From contig JAUTXW010002159.1 of NCBI GenBank assembly GCA_030620095.1, positions 248,001 through 312,000 on the forward strand: a stretch of DNA of 64,000 nt, in the 5' to 3' direction. Each line of letters begins with the position of its first letter. The stretch's first letter is position 1. The translations under genes were made by a program, and so were the position numbers. The notes under the pieces were generated by a model. It saw only the letters and a program-made list of their open reading frames with translations. It ran no database searches and was not told the origin of the DNA. Positions 48,880-57,350 of this stretch are shown here, piece after piece. The DNA is from Kuschelorhynchus macadamiae. Its lineage: Eukaryota > Arthropoda > Insecta > Coleoptera > Curculionidae.

Positions 48880-49838
48880 GTATATATTTTTGGAAAGCAC
48901 ACATTATTCCTAATAAATATAAGGAATAATATACAAGGTATTCCATTAAGAAAACTTATGTTCATATAAGGATCAGTGTTCGCCTTTTTGACAAGTTATC
49001 AGATCGGTGGACTGCCTGAAATTCAACATTTTCCCTGTATCTCAAAAATTAAAAGGGCTATGAAAATATTGCTGGCGCCATCTTTAATTTCCCAAAAAAG
49101 TAGCAATGTCGCGAAAACCGCAACGCTCTATCTTTAAAAATAAGTGCCGAAAGTGAGATACCCGGTACAAAGGAAAAAAGAATAAATTGTCTCGCAATTT
49201 TCGATACTTTTTATTGGTCGCCGAGCACGGGTACACCTCTCCAGATTGAAACCTCACGAGCCGCCAATGGTTAAGAGATGCGCGGTTCTAAGATGCTATG
49301 CCTTATTTCATTTTTTCTGCATTATCACTAAAAATGGCCTGAAGTTAATGGGTTTAAGTTATTTTACCTCATAGACGTACGTTTTCATGAGGGCATTAAT
49401 TAAATATTTTTAAGAGTTAACTCTATAGGAAATAATTGATTTAAAATATAATATCAGCTATGCATTGTTCTTGTTTGGAACCTAGAACATCTAGTTTGGT
49501 AATGGTTGTTATTGGCAAGGAATTTACCCTTTATTTAATTTCTGCTCTCATAAAAAACCTATGAGGTATAACTTAAACATTGTGTGCATCTTAATTCCAC
49601 ATAATCGTACCAAAACTAATGATTCGTTAAATAAAATTAACTTAGATATTGACTTGTGTTCATTTTAGTGAATTAGCTATCCAATAATGATACAACTGCT
49701 TTTTCCAGTATTGATTATTTCATTTTTTTACTTACAGGTCCTAGAGCTTTTTTCAAAGGAGCACTGTCAAACGTTTTTCGAGGTATTGGAGCGGCCTTAG
49801 TATTAGTTTTCTATGACGAAATAAAAGCGTTCATATAA
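31224..49838 (+). CDS. ANT: Mitochondrial ADP/ATP translocase (adenine nucleotide carrier), five exons
   Basis: Exons 31224-31380, 31531-31792, 31921-32155, 32236-32377 and 49738-49838 join in frame through GT-AG introns into 298 residues. The carrier exchanges matrix ATP for cytosolic ADP across the mitochondrial inner membrane. It shows three mitochondrial-carrier repeats with PIERVK (28-33), PLDYAR (133-138) and PLDTVR (230-235) signatures, and the nucleotide-carrier signature RRRMMM (235-240). FWRGNLANV-type (YWRGNLANVIRYFPTQALNF) and GLYRGFSVSVQGIIIYRAAY stretches are near-invariant in the family. The length equals the usual 297-300. The first three introns are 150, 128 and 80 nt; intron 4 is 17,360 nt and filled with transposons. 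Insects often carry two paralogues (sesB/Ant2 in flies); which one this is cannot be told. Confidence 0.97.
32600..35007 (+). mobile_element. Jockey-superfamily LINE (FADDTTILW subfamily), 5'-truncated, in translocase intron 4
   Basis: Starts within the endonuclease and runs to the ORF2 end. After the frame 32676-34652, a frameshift moves the C-terminus to nearby frames (KCSIRYLHCMKPRDSCRPVF at 34655-34715, then MFNNLPVSIRSISNYRLF, RIRVKNLMISEAFYSVEEF ending near 35007). It lies directly against the tail of the minus-strand LINE that ends at 35008. Same orientation as the host gene. It is the best preserved member of its subfamily here. Confidence 0.9.
32676..34652 (+). pseudogene. LINE ORF2: partial endonuclease plus complete reverse transcriptase
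   Basis: 658 uninterrupted codons. The first about 90 residues are the decayed C-terminal half of an APE-type endonuclease (VFLGGVLNVDF for the GDFN box; NAGLSDHEAVLCHF with the catalytic-site SDH). Then come a linker (about 90-290) and the reverse transcriptase: KNKNSSGWDEIS, MATVIPLFKGGDKD, NFRPISLLPTLSKIVEK, AQFGFRFSRNTDDAIF, FCDLMKAFDCV (first Asp), AGVPQGSVLGSLLFLIYVND, SFADDTTILW (DD), ENKFLGLFIDNKLKFE, and ARNVYFSVIEAHLRYGICFW. It fails through 5' truncation, loss of GDFN residues and a frameshift at the C-terminus. Confidence 0.88.
35008..38145 (-). mobile_element. LINE with near-intact ORF2 and (TTA)n tail, minus strand, in translocase intron 4
   Basis: Minus-strand order: ORF2 from about 38123 to 35229, then a 188-nt 3' UTR ending CAATAAAGGATG and a (TTA)n tail at 35040-35008. 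A very similar 3' end (AATAAAGGCT then (ATTT)n) closes the plus-strand LINE at 42762, so the tail belongs to this minus-strand copy. ORF1 is absent. The 5' side is followed at 38146 by (TTAGG)4 and then a (TAAA)n run at about 38205-38230. It is oriented against the host gene. Confidence 0.9.
35229..38123 (-). pseudogene. LINE ORF2 (endonuclease and reverse transcriptase), one in-frame TAG
   Basis: About 960 codons interrupted only by TAG at 35957-35955, where the family has Trp (MAE-stop-CEGNSLKLNADKT), a single G-to-A change from TGG. Endonuclease: LLHQNAGSLNNKM, MVSEHWMPKDQ, GEGTAIFAKHN, IGGDFNVDFSTHN, TRVTVTTESQIDNIFSN, ISDHNGQI. Reverse transcriptase: LVPIHKKRDKQRSSNYRHIS, RQFGFRPTKSTELAIFHAL, GIYFDLSKAFDTLDQ, MGVPQGSILGPLLFILYVND, CQYADDTSVLVAD. 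C-terminus: RFLGVDLDQCLAWGAHIE, VMSYGICFWGSSKDANRIFI, QKRIIRCILGLPPRTSCREH. All catalytic residues are seen. The start is unclear: no ATG fits well above residue 1, and the frame may be 5'-cut. Confidence 0.92.
38146..38165 (+). repeat. (TTAGG)4
   Basis: Four perfect copies of TTAGG, the telomeric unit of many insects, directly at the 5' side of the minus-strand LINE. Only 20 bp, so it may be chance or a microsatellite; its position at a LINE edge is notable. Confidence 0.9.
38231..38747. other. Translocase intron 4; no gene seen
   Basis: AT-rich sequence without a recognised element. Confidence 0.5.
38748..39153 (+). pseudogene. Pogo-like transposase N-terminal remnant
   Basis: A plus-strand reading MQLTIQALENDMQVAVATRE, LSILKITLFGK (38775-38870) has the shape of a psq helix-turn-helix. 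38909-39153 then gives EEEEILIEWIILLARKRHPA and, after a degraded stretch, LTPTREKVSEKQIRGWFTEI. These match the CENP-B domain of the pogo element at 58405 (LEEKYLVKWVVEMGETGFPV; VVSEQSIRNWFSKVHKY). The DDE domain is absent. It is a short, old fragment. Confidence 0.6.
39590..39705 (+). pseudogene. LINE C-terminal fragment
   Basis: LPPQVKMLPSKSFKTVVKKY, LLKKYF-stop on the plus strand resembles the last residues of Jockey-type ORF2 (compare MFNRLPLRLRMPHQGKTFRN, EVKTFLLKKAY at 43073-43180). A short isolated piece. Confidence 0.45.
39944..42762 (+). mobile_element. LINE (endonuclease, linker, reverse transcriptase), multiply broken
   Basis: Frames in order: 39950-40140 (FRADRDRQATGLCRGGGVML; endonuclease middle), 40195-40602 (NKLVIIGDFSIPD, SNNRLLDLVFSN, KDTHHPSLFITF, FNFRKADFPRLY-type), 40660-41034 (linker: LKRQRRRRFPLWFSHDI, FWSFVRSKKGHTGIPG, VNAFANYF), a bridge at 41090-41330 (KLKDKPTAGVDEIPSFIVK, AKVIPIFKKGDK), 41328-41888 (NFRPISILCNFSKLFE, HQPGFLDSRSCTTNLAS, DFQKAFDQID, SGVPQGSNLGPLLFLIFIND, AYADDLKLFT) and 41854-42462 (SIRDLGIEFDPKLTF, ALEALQRRFLKYLAFRADGA). 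The end is AATAAAGGCT plus (ATTT)n at about 42735-42762. At least four frameshifts. It is the same family as the old minus-strand LINE at 1631-4920. Confidence 0.9.
42763..43212 (+). mobile_element. LINE C-terminal fragment
   Basis: LRAGICFWGACSNDLFNF at about 42767-42820 continues in the frame 42848-43210 as MCGARIRDSCRPLFVEHRIL, FETVCLVHKKYQ, MFNRLPLRLRMPHQGKTFRN. It is the thumb and C-terminus of the FADDTTILW subfamily (compare RYGICFWGSCCNNLFRSIF and KPRDSCRPVF near 34610-34715), with one frameshift. No tail was found after the stop. Confidence 0.75.
43402..44814 (+). mobile_element. Degenerate Helitron with C-terminal helicase remnant
   Basis: Candidate 5' end: A|TCTATACTCTATATT at 43401-43402, followed by the ttagttgactgattcactcatcac stretch common near insect Helitron starts. 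Candidate 3' end: a short GC hairpin (CGCGaacgaagtCGCG, 44788-44803) 7 nt before CTAG at 44811-44814, the CTRR end of Helitrons. Between them, about 44160-44747 reads as the end of a Helitron PIF1-type helicase (HELTLKVGTPVMIIRNF, CFAMTFNKAQGQSISKAGVD, FFHGQLYVACSSV, TTNVVYKEVLK-stop). Rep and the ATPase motifs are missing and stops interrupt the upstream part. The nucleotide after CTAG is C rather than the expected T, so the exact end is uncertain. Confidence 0.75.
43533..43940. repeat. Tandem repeat inside the Helitron, about 3 units of 125-150 bp
   Basis: Units start near 43533, 43683 and 43808, each with a ggggtNaaaccaNcccttaa opening, an AT-rich middle, (aaaccgt)tagttattcggaaaa and (cgcttgaa), closing with a ttacatattttaNga word. 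Divergence between units is moderate. Confidence 0.8.
44981..47152 (+). mobile_element. DD41D mariner-like transposon, broken
   Basis: Ends: ACAGGGTGTCC at 44981 and its near reverse complement GCACACCCTGT ending at 47152, with TA next to both. Both ends share a GTTGATATC word about 35-40 nt inside. Further acagggtg words at 45104 and 47029 mean that short 120-190-bp miniature elements (44981-45168; 47029-47152) may instead flank the transposase gene. Transposase reading runs plus-strand from 45842 to 46911. Confidence 0.65.
45842..46911 (+). pseudogene. DD41D mariner-like transposase
   Basis: 45842-46126 encodes a helix-turn-helix domain of the DUF4817 type (FSREELINMIYVLGASDKNC, RHPHEVSFVRLKERFERTG). 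A stop at 46124-46126 and others at about 46240 and 46448 break the middle, which holds VKSTANRIIRKHKFHPYYIQ and the first catalytic Asp in LFTDEATFHKNG. 46531-46911 has the second Asp in WFQLDGALAHFSRQV and WPARSPDLTKLDFFLWGF with the third; by count there are 41 residues between the last two (DD41D), a spacing known for a small group of Tc1/mariner relatives such as rosa. It ends HIEHLIK. Confidence 0.85.
47165..47200. repeat. (TA)n microsatellite, 36 bp
   Basis: A TA run just left of the Penelope-like element. Confidence 0.95.
47218..48494 (+). CDS. Penelope-like reverse transcriptase with GIY-YIG endonuclease (open, N-terminus missing)
   Basis: About 425 codons are open with no stop or frameshift. 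The open frame extends left to 47139 only through the (TA)n tract, so that part (IYIYIY) is spurious. Reverse transcriptase: LISLDVVSLYTSVPISLA (first Asp), GCAMGASISSVVAQIVTEDL, FYRYVDDCITAIP (catalytic DD), INFLDLTLHHIGNKI, and LNFSSCHPMSQKKSVIIGLA. C-terminal endonuclease, last about 110 residues: IVYQIPCNNCNGVYIGQTSQ (GIY-YIG as VYIGQT), LENRLKSHKYD, then TALTHHEMSKKHTFNYEQVK and KREFFEMAEI. This domain combination is specific to Penelope-like retroelements. The N-terminal part of the reverse transcriptase is lost, so the copy cannot be autonomous. Confidence 0.93.
48691..48726 (+). other. Hammerhead-like motif in the Penelope 3' region, box 1 degenerate
   Basis: GACC, an 8-nt loop, GGTC, then GAAAC GTC gives stem II and the GAAA box of a hammerhead ribozyme, but the expected CUGANGA in front is only TTTGAAAAA. 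Hammerhead motifs are established parts of Penelope-like element terminal repeats; this copy is probably inactive. Confidence 0.5.
48808..48885. repeat. (TA)n then (TGTA)n microsatellite
   Basis: A TA run to about 48867 followed by four TATG units, closing the Penelope-like element on its right. Confidence 0.95.
48886..49737. other. Right end of translocase intron 4; no gene seen
   Basis: Mostly unassigned sequence. A ccctgtatctcaaaa stretch near 49029 could be a transposon end. The intron closes with TTTACTTACAG at 49737. Confidence 0.5.
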
Positions 49839-50298
49839 CTTTATGCACTTGTATACCCTACAGAATCTGCCATGAGAGGGAGGTATACATTTTGACTTGT
49901 TTTTTTATCCATTTCATTTAGTATATAAGTTTTTCACGAATTTACAGGGTTGGCAAAAATCTCGTCAAAATATGAAGTGTCAAAAATATCACTTTCGCAA
50001 TCGAAAATATTTATATAGACACCACTGAATTGTTTGCAATTTGTTTTAGAATATTAAGCTTGATATGTTTATTTCTGGTAAATTATATGAAACATGGTCA
50101 AATACAGATTGATTTTCCGTCATAACAGCATATTTTATCTAATAAATAACTTTAATTGATTTAACACCAATTCTAAATAAAAATCAATTAACTTCAATGG
50201 AGATTTTATTCGTTTTTATCCCAACCCTGCCTATTTATTTTAGGGTTTAAGTTTTTCACATATATGTACATTTATACAATGTATTCTTTATACTTTGT

Positions 50299-50304
50299 AA
50301 ATAA
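50299..50304 (+). terminator. ADP/ATP translocase poly(A) signal
   Basis: AATAAA about 460 nt after the stop codon. No earlier canonical signal is as clean, apart from AT-rich near-matches (aataaata at about 50140). Confidence 0.55.
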
Positions 50305-51416
50305 AAGAGTAAAATTTAAGATCTTTTAAACATATTTGTTTTATTTTCATAAATTATTAAGTTTGGATTACATAATTACTAGTATTAGAGAGCTTTTTAC
50401 ATCGACAGTTTGTAATATCAGATTAAGTAACAATAACTTAAAACACTAAACTTAAGCATTGCTAAAGCTAACATTGAGTAGATTTGATCTAAAATGGACA
50501 ATTCCGAGTCAATACTTTGAAAATAGCACTTTTTAGAATAAAGAAAATTAAGACTTCAGGGGTGGCCTAAGATGAATAAAAATAAACATTAGTCGCGTTT
50601 AAACACAGAGGAAGCAAGGTGGTCCAAAAAAATGTATACATCCTTTGAAGGATTAATGTTGTCAGTGTTTACTGTCATACAATTTATTTGTAAAAATTAT
50701 AAGAAAGTAGAAAGCTGTACAATTTTTTAGGCATTGTTAATTTATCTAAGTATCCCCCATTCACCAGACTCGAGCCTCGTGACTGTTTAAAAGGGTCTCA
50801 GTTTGTAGTACAACTTAGAGCAGACATTGTTTCAATAAATCTGTTGTGTATATTTGTGCTATTTCCGCAAAAGAAAATTTTCTGCAGCGACCAAATTATT
50901 GATTAATTAGAGAAAAAATTTTTTTTAGAATATTTCCATTTAGTCCATTTTAAGTGGTGGGAGTATGAACTTAAGTACAAAGGTATAATGACTAGCCTCG
51001 AGATTTAGGATAATTAAGTTATTTATTTATAATAAGATCTTGCACGACAATTAAAAACTATAGGAATATTTTTTAATTTAATTATTAGAGTATGTATACA
51101 GTGCTCTCAAGAAGATATGCACAATACTAAAAGCTTTTATATTACTGATTTCTCAGAAAATTATTGATAAAAGGTTTTGCATAAAGAAAAATTACTGTGG
51201 CTTATACGAATTCTGGATCACGTATACAGGTGGCTTTTTCTTTATCCAGAGTGATATATTCTGAGAAATCAATAATAAAAAAAAACCATATGGTGTAAAC
51301 TCTTTGGCAGACACCTCTTCGGGTTGTGATGGTACCTGCGAATATTAGCAAAAGAACTTAAGGTAATATTACCATATAAGGTAATACCTAAATTACGAAA
51401 AGCTTGGGTAATATTA
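50305..51416. other. Intergenic; no gene seen
   Basis: AT-rich and without protein-like frames. The stretch 51260-51416 forms the left flank of the hAT-like insertion. Confidence 0.5.
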
Positions 51417-51709
51417 TCGGCAGGCAGAGCTGTCACTACTTCAAGTAAAATATTTGGAAAAAGCAATTCAAATACATTTTATTTTATAGTAATTATACTT
51501 GAAATCCAATTACTCCCTAAAAAGTATTTGGTACTTAATTCCCAAAAAAAGTATTTAAAGTATATATGAATTTAACTTCAAACAAAAGTAACTGAACTAC
51601 TATGGACTATCACAAGTACTTCAAGTAACGAGAAAGTCTTTCAAACCCTAAAAACTGTTCGAAGTACTCTGATTTTCTTAAATCAAGTACTTTTTTTGCG
51701 CATTTAAAT

Positions 51710-53520
51710 ATGATTTCGGGGAATGGAGGCGATCAGTTTGCATTTGCCACTGCTGTTCACTTATTGGTGGAAAGCTATGATCCCGCTTTTCGGCTTGGGA
51801 AAATGGCGTCCAAAAAATGCAAGCGTTACATTTTGATAGTCATTTTCCGAATAAAGGCTAGTTAAACCAAGAGTAGCAACAAAATTGGTATTAATTTTTA
51901 GGGGGCACGCAGGTAGTATGTTAAAAATACAAGAGATATTAGCTTCAATGTAATTTTAATAGAGAAATACGTATAGTTAAAATTATAAAATTAGAAGTAG
52001 AGTTGTCCATTTTCGATTTCATGTTTTTTGAACCCGTTTTTAACAGAAATGTATTCTAAGTTGCCTATACACAACATAATTTTTCATATATTTCATTTGT
52101 TTTTCAACAGGTTCAATCAATTCATCTTTCTTTCAACTTGATTAGACCTTGTTTTTGACGTAAGTGGAAAAAATACCCTTTTTGATTCGCTAGAAAGTTT
52201 GAAAAGTATTTTTTAGGTATTAGTATCGCTAATTATTCTGCTTGTACTTTAACAAACTTTGTGATTTTAATATTTCAGTAAATAAGATTTATTCTGCGCA
52301 AATGTCAAATTACACTAGAAACAAAAGAGCCTTCAGAGGGTGTCCTGAAATCGTATCTATTTATGTAAAAAGCGCTATGAAAAGTTTAAAGGCACCAAAA
52401 AGCTCGATATAAAAAACTATTAGTCTCATTCAAAGAGCAAAAAACAAAATGACTTCTAAAAACATTCATAGCTAAATATAAGGCCCTAAGTCAATGTTAT
52501 CCACACTTATATGAAATCAGCCTGTAAAACATAGTAGGCGGCAGGAATGATTTTTCCTATCCTTTTACACACAAAAGGTTAAGAGTGGCGCGGCCTGACC
52601 GGCCGGAGTATGAGAATTCACTTGACGTATATATAACTCTTTATTATTCAAGTAAATAAAGACTTTAAGAACAGTCAAAGCTTTTACTATAAGATTATAC
52701 CATTTTGCTGTTAACCTAAAAGTTTTAACAGGATATCATAAGCCCTTCAGGCACATAAACAAGAAGCAAGTTGAACAGCATTTTTTCAAAACGCTGCAGC
52801 AATAAATGGATAAAATATAAGCCAGTCAACAACTTATATGAGTTAATTGTTTGTAATCAGGTGCGAGAATAACAGATGATACTAAAAAACCTTACTTACA
52901 ATTTTTTATAAGCTTATATACAGGGCGATGCGAGAGCTCCAAGTCAGTGGTATCTCACCAATGAGTTTTTTTTGTTTGAAGAGATATTTTCAAAATTCCT
53001 TCAGAATATGAAAGGTATAGTTAAAATACACTGTTTCTGTTTGAGTCAAATTAAACTAATAGGAAAATTTCAACAGCTCAAAATAGGCTCATTTTGACCT
53101 AACCCTAAAACCCTTCATAAAACCTAAACTAAGAGTGATAATAAGCTAGACTTCCAGGTGAATCGGGACAAAACTTTTTTTTTATACACTATATTTTTTA
53201 GCTTATTTATGAAAGTCATTCGAAACGCAACCACTTGTCAACTTGACTCCTAAATATGTGTTTTAACTGTGACGCTACTGAATTCCCTGTCAAAAATCAA
53301 ATTTGACATTTGACATCGGCTAAATTACGTCAGTTGGAAATCAGCTGTTTTCAAAGACCCGAGAGTGTTGGTGGTAACTGATAGAAAAAGTAAATAAAAT
53401 AATACCATATTGGAAATAATTAGGCCTAAGACAGTCCTGTGCCGAAATAAAATGTAATTCTTACTTAAATTTCTAATATAAATTTTTTATTTTTTTAATG
53501 AATCATGCACTTTTCAGGTT
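51710..53520. other. hAT interior, left part; no gene seen
   Basis: No coding sequence was recognised. A GC-rich patch (gcgcggcctgaccggccgg) at 52587-52607 stands out from AT-rich surroundings, as does a gtgaatcgggacaaaac word at 53158 that may belong to the left end of the pogo copy that follows. Confidence 0.4.
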
Positions 53521-55135
53521 AGGTCGGGGTGATTAGGGACACCGGCAAAACAGACATGCCTCGCTTTTATACAAGACATTATAGCACGAAAAATGGCTTA
53601 TCGTAACGCAGAAAAGTTTCATGGTATCCCTAGGTCAGTTTTATGTCGACACAAGAAAGGAAATGTAAAGAAACAAGATGGTCAGACGGTCTTAAACAAT
53701 GAAGAAGAGGATTTACTGATTAGAAACATAATCCAATCGATAGTTATGATCGTCAAAAATTATTTAGACAAATTAAGAAAAGTTGTTCGTTTTAAGGATA
53801 ATCTTCCAGGGCCCGAATTTGTAACGAGTTTTTTAAAACGACATCGATCACAACTTTCGAAAAGAATGTGCGAAAACATTAAAAGATCTAGGGCTCAAGT
53901 TTCACGTGACATATTAAATGAATATTTCACCAATCTCTCGATTGCTTTACAGGAAGTGCCATCTTACAATATTATAAACTACGATGAGACAAATTTGTCA
54001 GATGATATTGATAAAATATAATTTATCTTGGTAATATTCACATAGGTAATGTCACTTGGCGTCACACATTTCCTGTGACATAGTAATGGAATTACTAAAT
54101 AGTAGGAAAATAGTAATGGAATTGAAAAATCGCGATGTGGATATGGTATTTTTGCCGGCCAACGCCACTCACTTGACTCAGCCACTAGACGTCGCCTTTT
54201 TTCGGCCTCTAAAAATCGCATGGCGTAATATTTTAGAAAAATGGAAAACAAGAGAAGGGCGTAGTGAAGTTGGCATCCCCAAAACGATATTTCCCCGTTT
54301 GTTAAAAGTATTATTAGAAAAAATATCGGAGAATGGCGAAACCAATATCCTTTTTGGGTTTCGAAAGACAGGAATAATACCATTAAACAAAGAAGTCTTA
54401 AAGTTATTGCCCCAAAGAACAATGAGATGAAGATGAAAGAGAAGCATTGAATACTACAATGATCGATTTATTGAAAGAGATGAGATATTCAGAGAAACCA
54501 AGGAAAAAAATACAAATAAAAAATTATCAGTTGAACCCGGCAAAAGTGTTCAGTGTGATAGCTCCAGCAAAGCGATCTCAGCTTACATGAGGATCAAATG
54601 CTTAATAATTATGCAGATAAAGACAATGTTTTAGTAGAAGAAGATTTTTATGATTCTCTCGAGCAAAACGCCAATGAGATTAATGCTACATTAAGCGACG
54701 ATAATAGTGAAGATCTTCCTCTAGCTAATTGGATGTGAAAAAATCCAGTGAATCTCCAACCACTTCCCAAATCAAAGACTGCAATGATAATTTACCACTT
54801 AATGAGACTGATAGCTTTAAAGCAAATTGTGATTTTAGCATATGTGACTGGGTTTTAGTTAAGTTCCCAGTAGAAAGAGTGCCTGCATAAAAAACAGAGT
54901 TTATATAGGAAAAATTATTTCTATTTTAGATGAAAATTTTGTTGGCTCTTTTTTACGAAAAAAAGAAAGTGATAAAGTCAAAACTGGTCCCGTTTACTAT
55001 TATCCCAATGCACCGGATGATGCAGAGTTTAATAAGAAACAGATCATCAAAAAATTATAATTATTTAAAGAAAGACGTGGATTATACACATTCCAGAATG
55101 TGGATACGATCGACTTTCAATTAATTTAGGATTAA
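53521..55135 (+). pseudogene. Second pogo-like transposase, with large internal deletion
   Basis: 53593-54021: end of the psq motif (EKFHGIPRSVLCRHKKG), CENP-B part (NLPGPEFVTSFLKRHRSQLS, MCENIKRSRAQVSRDILNEY), first catalytic Asp in INYDETNLSD. The stretch with most of the DDE core up to the second Asp is deleted; 54056-54430 resumes at LASHISCDIVMEL and holds the third Asp (ANATHLTQPLDVAFFRPLKI). Beyond, broken frames at 54836-55050 read SICDWVLVKFP and NRVYIGKIISILDENFVGS, FLRKKESDK, VYYYPNAPDD, a C-terminal module like that of the pogo element at 25713. Clear terminal repeats were not found. It lies inside the hAT-like element. Confidence 0.82.
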
Positions 55136-56340
55136 GCAGTTCCAGTATTATGAGAATGTTCCTTTTAGAGATTAGTTTTTATGTTTATAAATCTTTAAAA
55201 AAGTGTTTAGTTTTCCTGTCGTATTTTTATAAGAGTTTAACAAAATAAATATTTGTGCAAGATCATTAAGTTTTTTAATGAAAAAATATGTATATTGAAT
55301 TTTAATGGTATCACACGATATATATTTTTCTAAATGTTGTCCCTTTACACCTCAGCCGCATTTAAATGAGAATAACTGCTGAATAACATGACCTTCTCTA
55401 ATCACAACATTTCCAGGCGAAAAGGGACAACGCAGTTTTTTTAAAAAAACTATCACACCATGTTCGGATTTTTGCCCCACAGAAACTAATATTAAAATAA
55501 AAAGTAAAGCAGCAACATCTTCATAAAGTTGGCGGACTGTCCCTTAGCTATACACCACGTTTTACCGTAACTTTCTATTTTCACTCATAGCGTCTAAACG
55601 AAAAGCGATAAAAATAAAATTCATTAAGAAAAAATTCGTATTTTCACATCTTTCGAAATAGACAGGTCCCCGATTTTTAAGATTTTTTTTGGTTTTATTT
55701 TCACCGCGGGACTTTTGGACTCAAAACTATGAAGTGAAAATAAACTTTTGAACAATATTAAACATAAACTAAACTGCAAGTCCCTTGAAAGACTACGCCA
55801 AGCTTTCAGAAAGTAAGCCACTTTTGTCAGTGTTTCAAATTTAACTAAATAATTTGTAAATTAGCTATAGAAATTTATCCACATGACGTCCACGTTAGCA
55901 AAGTGTAATGAAACCTAGTGAATTTTAGCAATGTTATTTTTAAAAAACTATCATTTAAACAAACTGACTTACTTTCCCTCATAATATCTTCTCGTCGCTG
56001 CTCTCAGAACTTGTTTCACTGTTGTGAAATTTGGTAAAAAAAAAGAATAATTATTAAAAAGCATATTCGGGCAGAGATCATCTTCAGGCTCTGTTTTCCA
56101 ATAAATATGGCCGAATTCACACCCAGCGACTTTTCTCCCCCCTTGAGAGTCCATGGGACTTCCAACTTTCTTTGAGGCGGGTGCCACTTCCCATAGGGCA
56201 GTCGGGTAAATGGTGGCGGGACCTCGGCTAATCCTTCAAGGTTAGCCCCAATAAATAATACGCTTAGTAAAATTAACCCCGTTTTTGTCTAGTACAACTA
56301 ATAAAGCTAAAGCTACAGGGCAAACCTATAAAAACTCTCA
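55136..56340. other. hAT interior; no gene seen
   Basis: Contains gggacaa/gtccctt words (55338, 55430, 55545) that may be the right subterminal repeats of the pogo copy. The stretch 55970-56240 is more GC-rich, with an open minus-strand frame of 72 codons that has no recognisable features. Confidence 0.4.
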
Positions 56341-56350
56341 AACTTCAGAA

Positions 56351-56390
56351 AAAACCGACGTTTCAGTTGGATAATCTCACCATCATACGG
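56351..56390 (-). other. Penelope-type terminal motif, minus strand
   Basis: The minus strand reads ATGATGGTGAG ... CTGAAACGTCGG, close to the hammerhead-derived ATGATG...GAAACG stretch found at Penelope-like element ends. No Penelope coding sequence adjoins it, so this is a small orphan fragment or a chance match. Confidence 0.35.
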
Positions 56391-57060
56391 TGCAATTGCA
56401 CGAAAATGTATTTTTAGAAAAAACCAACCCTAATACCTTAAATAACCTAACGAAAAATATTAATACTTTATAATTAATACTTAAGTAACCCAGAGGCCAT
56501 GGAAGGAAGAAGTGTAGCCCACATCCTTCTTATTCTAAAGGCAATATGCATAAGTCTAAAAAACGACAAACTCTCTTTTCCAAATCCTAAAAATAAAAAT
56601 TTCAAATGTTTCGATTCTCAAACATGTCCATCATCAGAACATGGCATCTCTTGTGGGGAAATCTTACCAGATTGCCGTGTTATTGGAAATAATTCCATTA
56701 ATAAAAATCTTAATTTAAAAATAACTTTTGAGAATATTCCACATTTTCAACACCATTGCCATGTCAAATCAGAACAAGGGGTCCCCAGCAGAGTTGAGAT
56801 CCGTCCAGAAATATGAACAATTTCCAAAAATAAAACTGAAAAAGTCCTATGAGAAAAAAAGTTCATATAAGTAATAAGAAACCAAAAATGTATAAGTATA
56901 ATAAAACATTGTACCAAAATAGGCCTCTTATGAATAAGAATCACAAACCATTTGGCCTCAATTTATATGGTCACCTGATAGTTTGTTGGTTGGTTCTGAT
57001 TAGTTTGAAACATATTTAAAAAATTAAATAAAATTCACCTATATACTATTGTATTTTTAA
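56391..57060. other. hAT interior, right part; no recognised gene
   Basis: An open plus-strand frame of 105 codons (56499-56816) has several Cys and His residues (CFDSQTCPSSEHGISCGE) but no repeat pattern or family resemblance. It is left unannotated. Confidence 0.35.
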
Positions 57061-57250
57061 AGTACTTGTTTCTTGGTTCTTGTTAATGATTTAGAGAATA
57101 TTTGGTACTTGTACTTCAAATACTATTTATCAGTACTTGTGACAGCTCTGTCGGCAGGGTAATGGATATAGAACGGAAGCTTTCACGGCTTTGGTCAATT
57201 AAGAAATCATGGTCCTTGGGATTAGACCGTGTCAAATTGGAATTACTATC

Positions 57251-57286
57251 CGACGTTTCGCCTTCGATTGCACGAGGCATCTTCAG
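57251..57286 (-). ncRNA. Hammerhead-ribozyme-like core in Penelope terminal repeat, left copy
   Basis: The minus strand reads CTGAAGA (box 1, fits CUGANGA), T, then stem II GCCT...AGGC with an 11-nt loop, then GAAAC (box 2). An ATC-type cleavage triplet (agATCt) lies upstream, with a short possible stem I (GGA...TCC). Core boxes are complete; folding was not computed. Confidence 0.65.
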
Positions 57287-57343
57287 GGATCTTTACTCCT
57301 CGAGATCTGACCACTGAATGAGCTCGAAGAGATTCAGGCGGGC

Positions 57344-57350
57344 TTTTATA
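57344..57350 (-). promoter_or_regulatory. TATA box in Penelope terminal repeat, left copy
   Basis: The minus strand has GGGTATAAAAGCCCGCC, identical to the right copy at 63031. It stands about 60 nt before the hammerhead-like core and is likely the element's pol II promoter. Confidence 0.65.

Larger units (their letters stand above)
51425..57150. mobile_element. hAT-like element, 5726 bp, with perfect 8-bp target duplication
   Basis: The left end CAGAGCTGTCAC (51425-51436) is matched by its exact reverse complement GTGACAGCTCTG at 57139-57150. Immediately outside, TCGGCAGG occurs at 51417-51424 and again at 57151-57158, an 8-bp duplication as made by hAT transposases. Subterminal AGTACTT/AAGTACT words repeat many times at both ends (for example 51535-51700 and 57060-57140), as in hAT elements. 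No hAT transposase (BED finger or hATC dimerisation domain) is recognisable, so it seems nonautonomous; much of its length is later cargo, including a pogo-like copy and a Penelope-type terminus. Confidence 0.85.

Noticed and set aside
56499..56816. 105-codon frame with several Cys/His
   Set aside because: No regular zinc-finger spacing and no family match; it sits inside transposon sequence.
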